Assembly (NCBI RefSeq): GCF_014648315.1
Contig: NZ_BMQW01000007.1
Coordinates: 62,001-126,000, forward strand
Source: Shewanella ulleungensis
Lineage (GTDB): Bacteria > Pseudomonadota > Gammaproteobacteria > Enterobacterales > Shewanellaceae
DNA: 64,000 nt
Direction of reading: 5' to 3'
Positions within the stretch are counted from its first letter, which is position 1. Each line of letters begins with the position of its first letter. Shown here one piece after another: positions 26,233-37,037 of this stretch. The position numbers and the translations under genes were made by a program. The notes beneath the pieces were generated by a model. It saw nothing but the letters and a program-made list of their open reading frames with translations. It searched no databases and was not told where the DNA came from.

Positions 26233-27138
26233 ATGAACATACCAATCAAGACCTTACGCTGTTTTCTTACAATAGTAGAAACCGAAAACTTCACTAGAGC
26301 AGCACAACAATGCTTTATGACTCAACCTACATTGAGCAAAGTGGTTCAACGCTTAGAAGACAGCCTCGATGAGCAATTACTAATTCGTAATAACCAAAAA
26401 GTAGAATTAACCCCAGCAGGGCGTCTGTTTGCTCAAAGTGCACAAGAGATATTGGGCCACTGGCATCGCTTGCAAGAGGATATGAGTAATTTACGTGGTC
26501 TGAAATCTGGACAACTGCGTCTAGGGGTCTGTCCTATGATGAGCAGTCTAATTATTGGATTACTAACCCGTTATCGCCAACAATACCCTGGTATAGAATT
26601 ACAGATGTACGAATATGGTGGTTTTGGTTGTGAGCAAGCCCTAATCAACAATAGCCTTGATATCGCCTTCACTGCGCTTCCTACAACCCACAAAACTGAG
26701 TTATCGAGCCAACTACTTACGAAGTACCCTTTGCTTGCCTGTCTTCCACAAGGACATCCATTAGCAGATAAAGCAGAAATTAAGTGGCACGACTTTGAGT
26801 CATACCCATTTATTTTATACAACGAAGACTTTTCGTTAGCCAAATTAATTAATCGCCTCAGTCGCAAAGCAGGTGTGCAACTTAATATCGCTTTTAGGAG
26901 TGGTCAATGGGATTTTATCGCCGCAATGGTTGAAGCCAATATGGGAGTTGCTATATTGCCCGAACCAATTTGTCAGCGCTTAACAGCCAGTAAATTAGTG
27001 TTTACGCCAATGCAACCTGCAATGACCTGGGATCTGGCCTTAATATGGCGTCAAAACCTTCCTCTTACGCCACCAGCACAAGCGTTACTATCACTGAGTA
27101 CGCCGAATACGGCTAACCCTGAAAATCCTTTGTTGTAA
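26233..27138 (+). CDS. LysR-family transcriptional regulator
   Basis: 301 residues. An N-terminal winged helix-turn-helix (LRCFLTIVETENFTRAAQQCFMTQPTLSKVVQRLEDSL) is followed by the periplasmic-binding-protein-like effector domain (GQLRLGVCPMM to the C-terminus). The effector cannot be named. It lies downstream of nap in the same direction but behind two terminators, and is divergent from the 50-residue ORF, which is its most likely direct target. The ribosome binding site is weak. Confidence 0.9.
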   Translation: MNIPIKTLRCFLTIVETENFTRAAQQCFMTQPTLSKVVQRLEDSLDEQLLIRNNQKVELTPAGRLFAQSAQEILGHWHRLQEDMSNLRGLKSGQLRLGVCPMMSSLIIGLLTRYRQQYPGIELQMYEYGGFGCEQALINNSLDIAFTALPTTHKTELSSQLLTKYPLLACLPQGHPLADKAEIKWHDFESYPFILYNEDFSLAKLINRLSRKAGVQLNIAFRSGQWDFIAAMVEANMGVAILPEPICQRLTASKLVFTPMQPAMTWDLALIWRQNLPLTPPAQALLSLSTPNTANPENPLL

Positions 27139-27159
27139 AAACCTAAATCGCAGACATAA

Positions 27160-27187
27160 AAAAACCGCTGCCTAAGCAACGGTTTTT
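27160..27187. terminator. Bidirectional terminator between lysR and the EF-G gene
   Basis: Stem AAAAACCG(C)TGC (27160-27171) / GCA(A)CGGTTTTT (27176-27187) with one mismatch and a four-base loop, A/T runs on both sides, between convergent genes. Confidence 0.85.
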
Positions 27188-27206
27188 ATCAGCGAGAAGT
27201 TAAGAA

Positions 27207-29300
27207 TTACTTCTTAGCTTCAGCAGCCTTACGCTCTTTAACTTGAGCAACTACTTTTTCAGATACGCTGTTAGGACATGGTGAGTAGTGAGCGAATTCC
27301 ATAGAGAATTGGCCACGACCAGATGTCATAGTACGTAGTGAACCGATGTAACCGAACATTTCTGATAACGGAACGTCAGCTTTAATACGAACACCAGTAA
27401 CACCAGCGTTTTGATCTTTGATCATACCGCGACGACGGTTAAGGTCACCAATTACGTCACCAACGTTGTCATCTGGGCTGAACACATCAACGTTCATGAT
27501 AGGCTCAAGAAGTTGTGGTTTAGCTTTAGCGATAGATTGACGGAACGCACCTTTAGCAGCGATTTCGAACGCGATAGCTGACGAGTCAACTGCGTGGAAA
27601 GCACCATCGGTTAGTTCGAATTCAACGTCTAACACTGGGAAGCCAGCGATAGTACCGGTGTTCATCATGCTACCAAAACCTTTCTGAACCGCAGGCCAGA
27701 ATTCTTTAGGTACGTTACCACCAACAACTGATGATTTGAACACGAAGCCAGTGTTAGCTTCACCTGGACGGATTTTGTAGTCGATCTTACCGAACTGACC
27801 AGAACCACCAGACTGTTTCTTATGCGTGTAGCTATCTTCAACTTCTGCTGTGATAGTTTCACGGTAAGCAACTTGTGGCTCACCAACGATTAATTCAACA
27901 CCGTAAGTACGCTTAAGGATGTCTACTTTAATGTCTAAGTGAAGCTCACCCATACCTTTAAGGATGGTTTCGCCTGAATCTTCGTCAGTTTCTACACGGA
28001 AAGATGGATCTTCTGCAATCATTTTACCGATAGCGATACCCATTTTCTCAGAACCGCCTTTATCTTTTGGCGCTACTGCGATAGAGATAACTGGCTCTGG
28101 GAACACCATGGCTTCTAGAGTACATGGGTGCTTAGGATCACATAGAGTGTGACCAGTTTGCACGTTCTTCATACCAACGATAGCGATAATATCACCAGCT
28201 TGTGCTGATTCTAATTCGTTACGATCGTTTGCTTGCATCTCAACCATACGGCCGATACGTTCAGTTTTACCAGTGAAGGAGTTAAGGATGGTGTCACCCT
28301 TCTTCAAACGGCCAGAGTAAATACGTACGAACGTTAATGCACCAAAACGGTCATCCATGATCTTGAACGCTAATGCTTTAAACGGAGCATCTACGTCAAC
28401 GATTGCGAATTCGCCAGTCTCGTTACCTTCTTCATCAGTTAACGGCTGTGGATCAACTTCAACTGGATCTGGTAAGTAATCAACAACGGCATCAAGCAAT
28501 AACTGCATACCTTTGTTTTTAAACGCAGAACCACAGTATGTTGGGAACACTGCCATTGTACGAGTACCCGCACGGATACAACGCTTAACGTCTTCAATAG
28601 ATGGCTCAACGCCTTCCATGTAAGCTTCTAATAGGTCATCGTCTTGCTCAAGAGCAGTTTCGATTAGCATTTCACGGTATTCTTCAACCAAGTCAACCAT
28701 ATCAGCTGGTACGTCTTTAATTTCGAAGTTTTCTGGTAAACCAGAGTCATCCCAAATGTGCGCTTTACGAGTTAGTAGGTCAACAACACCACAGAACTCG
28801 TCTTCGATACCGATTGGTAGAACCATAACCAATGGGTTAGCCGCTAAAACGTCTTTAGTTTGCTTAACAACACGTAAGAAGTCAGCACCCATACGGTCTA
28901 ACTTGTTTACGAAGATGATACGCGAAACTTCTGAATCGTTAGCATAACGCCAGTTGGTTTCAGATTGTGGCTCAACGCCGCCTGAACCACAGAATACACC
29001 GATACCGCCATCAAGCACTTTAAGAGAACGGTAAACTTCAACTGTGAAGTCAACGTGGCCTGGGGTGTCGATAACGTTGAAACGGTGATCTTTCCAGAAA
29101 CAGCTTACTGCTGCTGACTGAATGGTAATACCGCGCTCAGCTTCCTGTTCCATGAAGTCTGTGGTTGATTCACCATCATGTACTTCACCGATCTTATGGA
29201 TCTTACCGGTTAGCTTAAGGATACGCTCGGTGGTCGTGGTTTTACCCGCGTCAACGTGAGCGAAGATACCAATGTTTCTGTATTTGGATAATTCGGTCAT
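27207..29300 (-). CDS. fusB: Orphan elongation factor G (second EF-G)
   Basis: 697 residues, full five-domain EF-G. G1 motif [12 protein letters not shown], switch region [11 protein letters not shown]3 DTPGH, G4 NKLD are intact, so it should be an active translocation GTPase. It is not next to rpsL, rpsG or tuf, so it is not the str-operon fusA but the second copy found in Shewanella and Vibrio, which lies near this carboxylase and nap region. Relative roles of the two copies (translocation versus ribosome recycling) cannot be read from sequence. The symbol fusB follows Shewanella usage. Confidence 0.92.
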   Translation of the reverse strand: MTELSKYRNIGIFAHVDAGKTTTTERILKLTGKIHKIGEVHDGESTTDFMEQEAERGITIQSAAVSCFWKDHRFNVIDTPGHVDFTVEVYRSLKVLDGGIGVFCGSGGVEPQSETNWRYANDSEVSRIIFVNKLDRMGADFLRVVKQTKDVLAANPLVMVLPIGIEDEFCGVVDLLTRKAHIWDDSGLPENFEIKDVPADMVDLVEEYREMLIETALEQDDDLLEAYMEGVEPSIEDVKRCIRAGTRTMAVFPTYCGSAFKNKGMQLLLDAVVDYLPDPVEVDPQPLTDEEGNETGEFAIVDVDAPFKALAFKIMDDRFGALTFVRIYSGRLKKGDTILNSFTGKTERIGRMVEMQANDRNELESAQAGDIIAIVGMKNVQTGHTLCDPKHPCTLEAMVFPEPVISIAVAPKDKGGSEKMGIAIGKMIAEDPSFRVETDEDSGETILKGMGELHLDIKVDILKRTYGVELIVGEPQVAYRETITAEVEDSYTHKKQSGGSGQFGKIDYKIRPGEANTGFVFKSSVVGGNVPKEFWPAVQKGFGSMMNTGTIAGFPVLDVEFELTDGAFHAVDSSAIAFEIAAKGAFRQSIAKAKPQLLEPIMNVDVFSPDDNVGDVIGDLNRRRGMIKDQNAGVTGVRIKADVPLSEMFGYIGSLRTMTSGRGQFSMEFAHYSPCPNSVSEKVVAQVKERKAAEAKK

Positions 29301-29486
29301 GATTCAACTTTAATGATTAGTTTAAGAAGTAGACGGAGCATGCGAAAAAGAACCGACACACCGCACATCAGGTTATTAAGGCGCATATTGTAAATTGGAA
29401 CCTTGCTGGGCGCAAATGGCTGGTGCAATATTTATTTGTTTTTAGGTAAAAAAAACCAAAAAAACACAAGTTATTTTCTATAAAAC

Positions 29487-29524
29487 AATAGATTAAAAAA
29501 TAATAGATTATTTTTTAATCTATT
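29487..29524. repeat. 18-bp perfect AT-rich inverted repeat
   Basis: AATAGATTAAAAAATAAT (29487-29504) is followed after two bases by its exact inverse complement (29507-29524). It lies in the 564-bp gap upstream of the EF-G gene, about 190 bp before its start and 340 bp past the stop of the cyclase gene. No T-run follows on either strand. It could extrude as a cruciform or serve as a binding site for an AT-hook or H-NS-like protein. The rest of the gap is AT-rich with no ORF I can support. Confidence 0.6.
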
Positions 29525-29864
29525 AAGATTTTACCCCCAAAAACCCAAAACAAACCATTTCAAATGAAAAACGACTCAGATAAGCCCACATAATGTAAAT
29601 GTTTCCTCGATTATGAACGTTCAAGAACACTAAACGACACCAAAAGCTGCTAATTCACCATTTACTGATACAACAAAAATTTAGCGGTTTAAATCAACAT
29701 TCAGCTCATTTATATGCCTAATCAAACTACACATGTTCAAAATGCAAAGTGAAATTGCGACAACACAATAAACATTAAAGACATAGTGATTTTATTTGCC
29801 ATTTAATACTGCCAATGCGGAAACGAATACACTTATTATCGACAGTAAGATAAACCATATGATA

Positions 29865-31340
29865 TCAAGCGCAGCAATATTGATTACGCCCAGATTGTTT
29901 AGCTTTAAACAAGGCCATATCAGCGCGCTCAAAACAAGCCTGAATGGCCTCATGTTCATTTAATTGCGCCACGCCAAAACTACAAGTCACTTTGATTTTT
30001 TGATGAAACGAAAATTCACTTAATTCTCTGGCTATCCGCTGACAAAGTTCAGCTGCGCCATGTAAATCTATTTGCTTGCATACAATCACAAACTCTTCGC
30101 CTCCCCACCGTGCAACAACATCGCCATCGCGCACCGATGCTTGCAGCACCTGGGCAACCTGTACCAATACCTTGTCGCCCATTGCATGGCCATGCATGTC
30201 ATTAATCGCTTTAAAAAAATCAATATCGATTATCACAAGACTCACACAATTATTACGATATGCTCGCTCATCGTTCAAAAAGGTTTGGTTGAAATAATGG
30301 CGGTTATACAATTTAGTTAATGGATCATGTTGAGCTAAAAAGTCTAGATCGCTGTTTTTTCTTTCTAATTCATGCTGCAGCTTTTGCAGCTCTTTATTGT
30401 TTGCAGTGAGATGAAGATTGTACTTAGTCATGCTAATCGTTCGATACAATAGAAATAGAATAAACAGTCCTAATGCCCCGAGCACCTGAAAGACCAAGCT
30501 GTAGTCAATATCCTCTATCACTGTAATGTTATGCCATTTTTTATAAATCGAAATATGATCCGCATGTGTTACTTTTGCCAAACCCGAGTTAAGCTTTGCC
30601 AGTAAAGCTTGCTTGGAATGAATGACCCCTAAACGCAACTCGTCTTCAGGACCACCCCAACCAGCAATTTTTAATGACGTCAGACCTTGTTGTTGTATAT
30701 ACGCATTCACTGAAAACATTGAACCAACAAATACGTCTACTTCTCCTTGAGCCACTTTCTCTAAACCTTCACGCTCACTACCTGTTAACACCGTATCGAT
30801 ATGAGGATAAAACTGCTGAATGTATTCAACTAAACGATAGTCTTTAGGGATAGCAAGCGTTCGCTGACCTATATGTTCAAAGCCTTGTAGAAATGGTTGG
30901 GTTTTGAGTGAAACAAGTACATTAGGGGATTTAAAAAAGATGTCACTAAATAGCAGGTATTGGTCGCGTTTAGGCGTTTTATTCAACATGGGGGTGAGCT
31001 CGCACTTTCCCTGTTGAAGCAACTCCAAGCTCTGTCGCCACGATGATGTAGGCACTAACACAAAACTGAGCTCGGTATAGCCAGTCAATAATTTAAGGTA
31101 ATCTGATGATATTCCGGTATGACGGCCATCAATAATTGCCTCGTAGGGTAACCAATCAGGGTCAACACAATAACGAACCACATAGTCATCTTTAGAGGGA
31201 GTCGAATTATCCGCTTCTGCAAACGCAAAAGCAGCTGATGTAAAGCCAAGAGAAACTAACATTACTGCGCTTGCTAACCACGCGCAAACTAATACCTTAC
31301 CCTTATGATTAAACACTGCGAATACCCAATGACATTTCAA
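29865..31340 (-). CDS. Periplasmic-solute-sensing GGDEF diguanylate cyclase
   Basis: 491 residues. A signal or anchor region is followed by a SBP_bac_3 solute-binding domain (~45-280: VRYCVDPDWLPYEAIIDGRHTG, GKCELTPML, EVDVFVGSM), one membrane helix (~285-305), a coiled-coil linker, and a GGDEF domain with an intact GGEEF active site. The RDGD inhibitory site lies five residues before it, so product inhibition is likely. It should make cyclic di-GMP in response to a small periplasmic ligand, perhaps an amino acid. The 31340 start is TTG; a GTG at 31316 would give a more typical signal peptide. Monocistronic. Confidence 0.9.
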   Translation of the reverse strand: MKCHWVFAVFNHKGKVLVCAWLASAVMLVSLGFTSAAFAFAEADNSTPSKDDYVVRYCVDPDWLPYEAIIDGRHTGISSDYLKLLTGYTELSFVLVPTSSWRQSLELLQQGKCELTPMLNKTPKRDQYLLFSDIFFKSPNVLVSLKTQPFLQGFEHIGQRTLAIPKDYRLVEYIQQFYPHIDTVLTGSEREGLEKVAQGEVDVFVGSMFSVNAYIQQQGLTSLKIAGWGGPEDELRLGVIHSKQALLAKLNSGLAKVTHADHISIYKKWHNITVIEDIDYSLVFQVLGALGLFILFLLYRTISMTKYNLHLTANNKELQKLQHELERKNSDLDFLAQHDPLTKLYNRHYFNQTFLNDERAYRNNCVSLVIIDIDFFKAINDMHGHAMGDKVLVQVAQVLQASVRDGDVVARWGGEEFVIVCKQIDLHGAAELCQRIARELSEFSFHQKIKVTCSFGVAQLNEHEAIQACFERADMALFKAKQSGRNQYCCA

Positions 31341-31396
31341 AAATCAGTTTATATTGAGTAGAGTGTAGTATAAACAACCAAAAGTATGACAAAAAA

Positions 31397-31418
31397 ATAC
31401 CCGCCAACTGGCGGGTAT
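31397..31418 (-). terminator. Terminator of the acetyl-CoA carboxylase gene
   Basis: Stem ATACCCGCC (31397-31405) / GGCGGGTAT (31410-31418), loop AACT, followed by seven T on the minus strand, 26 bp past the stop. Confidence 0.9.
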
Positions 31419-31443
31419 ATTATTCAACGTTCAAACGTTTGAT

Positions 31444-34400
31444 TTATGCCTCTACGGGCGATATCACAAACAGTAAGTCACCTTGCGAGACTTGTTGACC
31501 ATTGCTATTGAGGATACGCTCAATACGGTATTTTTGATCTTCAGGATATAGCACACCTGTTTGACGATTAAAGCCAGCTAACGTCACCTGAGAGAACATC
31601 TTCATTGCTTCCATTAGCGCTAAATTTTGCTCTACAGTGACAATATCGCCTTCTTTAACGAAGTCTGCTTCACCTGGCGCTGGAGAGGTATAGAAAATAC
31701 CTGCACCTTGTGCCAAAACTTTAAGCTCGTTACTTTCGCCAACACGTAAAGATTCAGTATCAACGGGCATCGCTTCAGCTGCTGCTTCCATTTCAGCAAT
31801 TAATGCAGGAATGTCTAATTCAGCCATTAAACGTGGCAAGTAGTTCGTGTCATACACACCTTCATTGAAAGTAGGATCTTTAAGGATCAGCTTTAACAAC
31901 GGTATGTTAGTCGCAATGCCTTTAATCACGACACTGTCTAAGTAGGCGTACATTTTAGCTACGACATCGGCACGATCTTTACCACGAATGATAATTTGGG
32001 CAATTAAGCTGTCGTAATATGGCGACACCTCTTTACCAGCTTCAGCAATAGAGATAATTTCGACATCGTCACGTTGTGGTATAACGCACTCAGTGATTTT
32101 ACCTGGATTAGGGATCAACTGCAGAATACCATGGCTATCTAACGCCGCTTTTTCTGCTGTGACACGCACTTCCATTGCATAACCTTGCTCAACAGGCTCT
32201 AGCTTCTCAATTGAACGACCGGCGGCGATATCGAACTGCGCACTCACAATATCGATACCAGAGGTCGCTTCGGTTACTGGATGCTCAACCTGCAGACGTG
32301 TGTTCATTTCCATGAAGTACACTTCATTTGCATCAAGGTTGTAAATAAACTCAACAGTACCCGCGCCCATGTAATCGGTGGCATCACCTAAGGCACGAGT
32401 GTATTCCATCACACGTTGCTTAAGCTCTTCAGGTAACATTGTAGAGCCAGATTCTTCAATCACTTTCTGGTTGTTACGCTGTACTGAACAATCACGAATA
32501 CCCAACACTTTGGTATTGCCAAACTTGTCACGCAGTAACTGTACTTCAATGTGGCGTAATGAGGTGACATATTTCTCTAAATACAGGTCGCCATTACCAA
32601 ATGCTGCAGCAGCTTCTGTTGCGGTTTTTTGGAATAAACCAATCATGTCTTCAGAGCGCTTAACGACCTGAATACCTTTACCGCCACCACCTTGTACCGC
32701 TTTAAGCAGCACAGGATAACCGATTTCAGACGCAACGTTTACCGCTTGCTCTGCATTGGTCAAAATACCGTGACTACCAGGCACTACCGGCACATTGTGC
32801 GCCTGTGATGTATGGATCGCGTTAGACTTGTTACCCATAGTCGTCATTGAATGCACGCTAGGACCAACAAAGTTTACGCCGTTATTCACACATAAAGCAG
32901 CAAACTGCGGGCTTTCTGATAAGAAACCAATACCTGGATGTAATGCGTCTACATCTTCATATTCAGCGACTTTCAATACTGAATAAGCATTAAGGTAACT
33001 TTCGTCTGATGTATTACCACCAATACAAACCAGTTTATCATTTTCTTTCAGCATATCTGCTGGCACAGAAGTCATGTCAGGGTCCGACGCAACTAACACA
33101 ACATTAATATTGTTGTCGTGTGCTTTGCGGATAAGTTTCACCGCCGTACAACCACGCGCATGCACTAAGACTTTAGCGATTGGCTTCATCAAAGCACGCG
33201 GATCGTCTTGCACAATCTCTTCTTCTACTTCAGCCACTTCTGGCACAAGTGAAGATAAGGCTTTGCTGATCACGTCTTCAATTTTAGCGGTTGGCAATGG
33301 CATTAATGGATCAATACCCGATAACTGCGCATCTAATGTTTCACAGAACGGATTATGTACCAATCCAGTCATCGCACCCGGTACTTTAGATAAGTAGTTA
33401 GATAGCGTTGCTGTCGACGGTAAATAAGCCGGAACAACCATTTGACCCGCAAACGGCATGTTGGTACCAGACAAGTAGTAGGTTTGCACTAACGGGTGAG
33501 TCACAAAACTCGCCTGCGCACCACCAGTACAGTCGCCAAAACCAAACATTAATACTGGCAATTCATTATCACGAATAAAGCGAGTAATACGGTCGTTTAC
33601 CACAGCCATAGAGAATAGCGCCGCAGCACCTTCTTTAGTTTGCATACCACCTGAACTGATAAAACAAATTACTGGTAACTTGCGCTTCGCACATTCAATT
33701 AATAATGCGCTGAACTTCTCAGCACTGGCCATATCAAATGCACCGGCTTGGAATGCAGTATTTGATACAGCAACACCAACACGTAATTTAGTGCCGTTGT
33801 TATTAAAGTCAGCTAAACCGGTAATTAGACCACAAGGACGGATCTTTTTATCAATAGCGTCTTCAATCGATAAACGGAAACCAGGGAAGTTAAGCAAGTT
33901 AGCTGACATTTTGTCTGCATCAACTTCATCAAACTTAGTAAAGAACTGTTTGATGACGTTTTCCCAGCCCATCTTGCCTTGCTTTTTCTCTTCACGAAGC
34001 ACTTTTTGAATCAGTAAGTCTTGGTAACCCATGGTTAAGCGGTTCCAGAAATCCTTACGGCGACCAATACGCACAGGGTTAATTGTGCCGGTATATTTGT
34101 CGTGATCTTCTTCGCTGTCGAAATACTCAGGTAATAAGCGTTCAAAAAAGTAAGTCAAAATAACGAATAATGAATCGTTTAACTGTGGAAAACCAACGCT
34201 CTTCCACTGCTCTACCCGTGTAAGTAATTCAGCACGGTTAGATTGATCCATAAAGTATTTAAGCCACTTATAGAACTTGTTTTTATCGTTAGCTTTGTCG
34301 TTAGTTGATAGTGCATTGTCGATAGACTTGTGTAACAGCTTATCTACAGATTCGCGTGACAAACTTTTCGACATCATCGCTTCTTTCGAAATCGATGCTA

Positions 34401-35997
34401 AACTGCCTACAACGTTGTCATATAACGCGTTAAAAATAAGTACGTTATGACACTGCCAAATAAAGTCTTCACGCAACTCATCATTCACCACGATATCCAG
34501 TACCGTCAGTTGATTCAGCTCAGGCCATGGGGCTTGAGTAGTCGACTTTGGTAACGACTCTAAATGCTTAATTAACCCATTGAAGTTATTGGCTGCATTG
34601 CTCTTCCAGCGGTGATATAAAGACCAACCAATGTTAAATAACAATGCTTTACGTGCTTTTTTGTAGTTCTCTTTTGGTTCACCCAAAATAAAACGTGTAA
34701 TCATGTTACGTTCAGTTGAAATCTCACCACGCTTGGTACTAAAAGTAGACCAAAGTTTATTAAGCTCTTCGTCGTAAACCAGTTTGTCAGGATTAGTTAA
34801 CCATGCCTGGAATACACGCTCTTGCTCTTGCTTAATACGTGCTAACAAGTCACCTTCAGGCACGCTCACTTTAGATAAACGACCATACTGCTCTTGAGAA
34901 ATGGATTGAATACGGCTACGCAGCGTCAAATAACGCAAGTAACGATATGCACTACCAAAAATGTTGTGATACATGGTCGGGTCACTGGCGACCGACAAAC
35001 CAGTATTATTCTCTAACGTCAGTAGATTTTTAGACGGCGTTAAGAAACGCTGTAAACTACGATCGTAATGCTCTTTTAAATCACTAGAGTCGCGCACAAA
35101 GTTTATTGCAGCACGTTCAACGGCTTCAATTGAGCTAATAATGGCACGGCGTAAGTTATGCTGACGTTCGTCTTTATCAGACGGAGAGAAATCAACAATA
35201 CCGTCAATACAACCTGAGCTATATAACTCTTCTGGAGACACACCTACAGACTTGGCACACTCTTGCCAAGACAAGTTGTATTTACGTGCAATGCTTTGTA
35301 AACCTTGCGGCTGAATAGTATTGAAAATACCATCGCGAACCGACAATAAAATGTTAGCCGCGGCTAATGGAATCGCACCACCAGAATAACCCGCACCAAT
35401 CACAATACCGACAGTTGGAACATCAACATTGGCACTTTCTGCAATCGCTTTAGAAATAGAATGCGCCTGGTTTTGGCTGTTAGCTATTTCACCAGCATCA
35501 GCACCCGGTGTATCAATTAAGTACACAATAGGCATCGATAACTGAGCAAAATGACGAATCGCTTTACACGCTGCTAGGTGATGTTCAGGCATCCACGCGC
35601 CATTGGCAGTTGTCCGCTCTTGAGCGATAAAACCAATTCGGCGAGTACGAGTACCAAAGTTAAGTTCCACTTCTGCACGGTAAAACGGACCCGCGTGACT
35701 TTCGGCAATGATTTTGCCTTTTAAGTCTGCGATCATTCGTTTCGCCCCAGGGCGGTTTTTATCAAGTGTTGGTTGGATTACTTTCGTCACGTAACCGTCA
35801 ACATCTAAAGACGCTAAGCTTTTTAAATTAGCTTGAATTGCGTCTTCATTTAATAGTCCTTTCACTTCCTCAGATAAACTCTGCTTGTTATGAGCAGGAA
35901 ATAATGAAAAGTCTTTAGCCAAGTGTTCAGCTTGTAAAAAAAGTGGGTCAGCCGATAGTGCTTGAGTCTTGTTAGCGGGCTGCTTTTTGCTGGTCAT
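31444..35997 (-). CDS. Single-chain acetyl/acyl-CoA carboxylase (CT-BC-BCCP fusion)
   Basis: 1517 residues that combine all functions of a biotin-dependent acyl-CoA carboxylase. An AccA-like carboxyltransferase alpha domain (~90-330: IDTPGADAGE, GIVIGAGYSGGAIPLA) is followed by a helical linker (~330-640) and an AccD-like beta domain (~650-900: CFISSGGMQTKEGAAAL, MFGFGDCTGGAQASF). Biotin carboxylase follows (~940-1400: LLKAVQGGGGKGIQVV, EMNTRLQVEHPVTEATSG), then a C-terminal biotinyl domain with EAMKM, biotin Lys at 1466. The order, carboxyltransferase first, is the reverse of eukaryotic ACC. Shewanella also carries separate accABCD for fatty acid synthesis, so this may serve another acyl-CoA or condition. 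A LysR gene is divergent. Confidence 0.93.
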   Translation of the reverse strand: MTSKKQPANKTQALSADPLFLQAEHLAKDFSLFPAHNKQSLSEEVKGLLNEDAIQANLKSLASLDVDGYVTKVIQPTLDKNRPGAKRMIADLKGKIIAESHAGPFYRAEVELNFGTRTRRIGFIAQERTTANGAWMPEHHLAACKAIRHFAQLSMPIVYLIDTPGADAGEIANSQNQAHSISKAIAESANVDVPTVGIVIGAGYSGGAIPLAAANILLSVRDGIFNTIQPQGLQSIARKYNLSWQECAKSVGVSPEELYSSGCIDGIVDFSPSDKDERQHNLRRAIISSIEAVERAAINFVRDSSDLKEHYDRSLQRFLTPSKNLLTLENNTGLSVASDPTMYHNIFGSAYRYLRYLTLRSRIQSISQEQYGRLSKVSVPEGDLLARIKQEQERVFQAWLTNPDKLVYDEELNKLWSTFSTKRGEISTERNMITRFILGEPKENYKKARKALLFNIGWSLYHRWKSNAANNFNGLIKHLESLPKSTTQAPWPELNQLTVLDIVVNDELREDFIWQCHNVLIFNALYDNVVGSLASISKEAMMSKSLSRESVDKLLHKSIDNALSTNDKANDKNKFYKWLKYFMDQSNRAELLTRVEQWKSVGFPQLNDSLFVILTYFFERLLPEYFDSEEDHDKYTGTINPVRIGRRKDFWNRLTMGYQDLLIQKVLREEKKQGKMGWENVIKQFFTKFDEVDADKMSANLLNFPGFRLSIEDAIDKKIRPCGLITGLADFNNNGTKLRVGVAVSNTAFQAGAFDMASAEKFSALLIECAKRKLPVICFISSGGMQTKEGAAALFSMAVVNDRITRFIRDNELPVLMFGFGDCTGGAQASFVTHPLVQTYYLSGTNMPFAGQMVVPAYLPSTATLSNYLSKVPGAMTGLVHNPFCETLDAQLSGIDPLMPLPTAKIEDVISKALSSLVPEVAEVEEEIVQDDPRALMKPIAKVLVHARGCTAVKLIRKAHDNNINVVLVASDPDMTSVPADMLKENDKLVCIGGNTSDESYLNAYSVLKVAEYEDVDALHPGIGFLSESPQFAALCVNNGVNFVGPSVHSMTTMGNKSNAIHTSQAHNVPVVPGSHGILTNAEQAVNVASEIGYPVLLKAVQGGGGKGIQVVKRSEDMIGLFQKTATEAAAAFGNGDLYLEKYVTSLRHIEVQLLRDKFGNTKVLGIRDCSVQRNNQKVIEESGSTMLPEELKQRVMEYTRALGDATDYMGAGTVEFIYNLDANEVYFMEMNTRLQVEHPVTEATSGIDIVSAQFDIAAGRSIEKLEPVEQGYAMEVRVTAEKAALDSHGILQLIPNPGKITECVIPQRDDVEIISIAEAGKEVSPYYDSLIAQIIIRGKDRADVVAKMYAYLDSVVIKGIATNIPLLKLILKDPTFNEGVYDTNYLPRLMAELDIPALIAEMEAAAEAMPVDTESLRVGESNELKVLAQGAGIFYTSPAPGEADFVKEGDIVTVEQNLALMEAMKMFSQVTLAGFNRQTGVLYPEDQKYRIERILNSNGQQVSQGDLLFVISPVEA

Positions 35998-36063
35998 CCT
36001 TAGATCCTCTGCTTATATAGCCTCTGAAATTTTTTATAGCTCGTAAATATAACTTTGTTAGTA

Positions 36064-36074
36064 GGTAAATTACC
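36064..36074. promoter_or_regulatory. Palindrome GGTAAATTACC, candidate LysR operator
   Basis: An 11-bp perfect palindrome in the 128-bp gap shared by the carboxylase gene and the divergent LysR gene. It has the T-N11-A character of LysR-type binding sites (TAGGTAAATTACCATA). It probably binds the adjacent regulator. Confidence 0.45.
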
Positions 36075-36125
36075 ATATAAACTACCTTGGACGCTTTGTT
36101 CCATAAATGAGACAGTGAGACTAAA

Positions 36126-37037
36126 ATGCCCGATTTGAACGGTATGATGCTGTTTGCAGCGGTAGTAAGAGCCAAAGGGTTCTCCCAAGCAGCACGAGAC
36201 ATCGGACAACCTAAATCAACAATAAGTCGTAAAGTGGCCCAATTAGAAGAGCAACTTGGTGTGCGTTTGTTGCAACGCGACACCCGAAATTTAAGCCTAA
36301 CTCAAGTTGGTGCACTTTTTTTTCAGCATTGTGATTCGATTAGTCACGAGATTGAAGCGGCCAAAGCGATTATTGAGAATACCCATACGGATATTTCAGG
36401 ATCATTACGCATCGCTATTCCTGTGTCATTTTCACAAGATGTGATTGGTCATTTATGCTCGAGCTTTATGCGACTTTATCCCAACATTGAACTCGATATT
36501 CAGTTTACCGATAACGATGTCGGCTTAGTGGGTGAAGGTTACGACATTGCAATTAAATATGGTCCATTACAGTCATCCGATTTAGTAGCCAGATTATTAT
36601 TTGAACGCCAACCTATTCTTGTTGCCAGTCCAGGCTACATTAAAAAACATAACAGCCCGGCAACGCCGCAAGAGCTTGCTCAACATAATGGCATACTCCT
36701 TGGCACGACATTATCTGCCCCCATTTGGCCACTTGGCAAAGGCAATCGAAAAATGATGGCCACGTTTAAACGTAAAGTGCGGGTAAACAGTGCCAGTATG
36801 GTAAAGCGATTAGCACTCGATGATTATGGCATTGCGATGTTATCGAACACCAGTTGTAAGCAAGAGTTAGCCTCTGGCAGCCTGGTACCTATTTTACAAG
36901 AATGGCCAATGGAGTCGTTTAAAGTGTACGGGGTGTATTCAAGTCGGCGACAACTCGCCAGTAACATTAGTGCCTTTTTAGACTTTTTCACTAAACGTTA
37001 TACCAGCCAAGAATCGTTGCATTCTATGATGGGATAA
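36126..37037 (+). CDS. LysR-family regulator divergent from the carboxylase gene
   Basis: 303 residues. Helix-turn-helix at residues ~5-60 (MLFAAVVRAKGFSQAARDIGQPKSTISRKVAQLEE), then the effector-binding domain (SGSLRIAIPVSF onward). Sequence style resembles the large group of LysR proteins with long C-terminal domains ending in a basic helix. The shared promoter region makes control of the acyl-CoA carboxylase likely. Ligand unknown. Confidence 0.9.
   Translation: MPDLNGMMLFAAVVRAKGFSQAARDIGQPKSTISRKVAQLEEQLGVRLLQRDTRNLSLTQVGALFFQHCDSISHEIEAAKAIIENTHTDISGSLRIAIPVSFSQDVIGHLCSSFMRLYPNIELDIQFTDNDVGLVGEGYDIAIKYGPLQSSDLVARLLFERQPILVASPGYIKKHNSPATPQELAQHNGILLGTTLSAPIWPLGKGNRKMMATFKRKVRVNSASMVKRLALDDYGIAMLSNTSCKQELASGSLVPILQEWPMESFKVYGVYSSRRQLASNISAFLDFFTKRYTSQESLHSMMG

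Noticed and set aside
35972..36283. Minus-strand ORF overlapping the LysR start and carboxylase start
   Set aside because: Overlaps both real genes and their common promoter; no ribosome binding site or recognisable domain.
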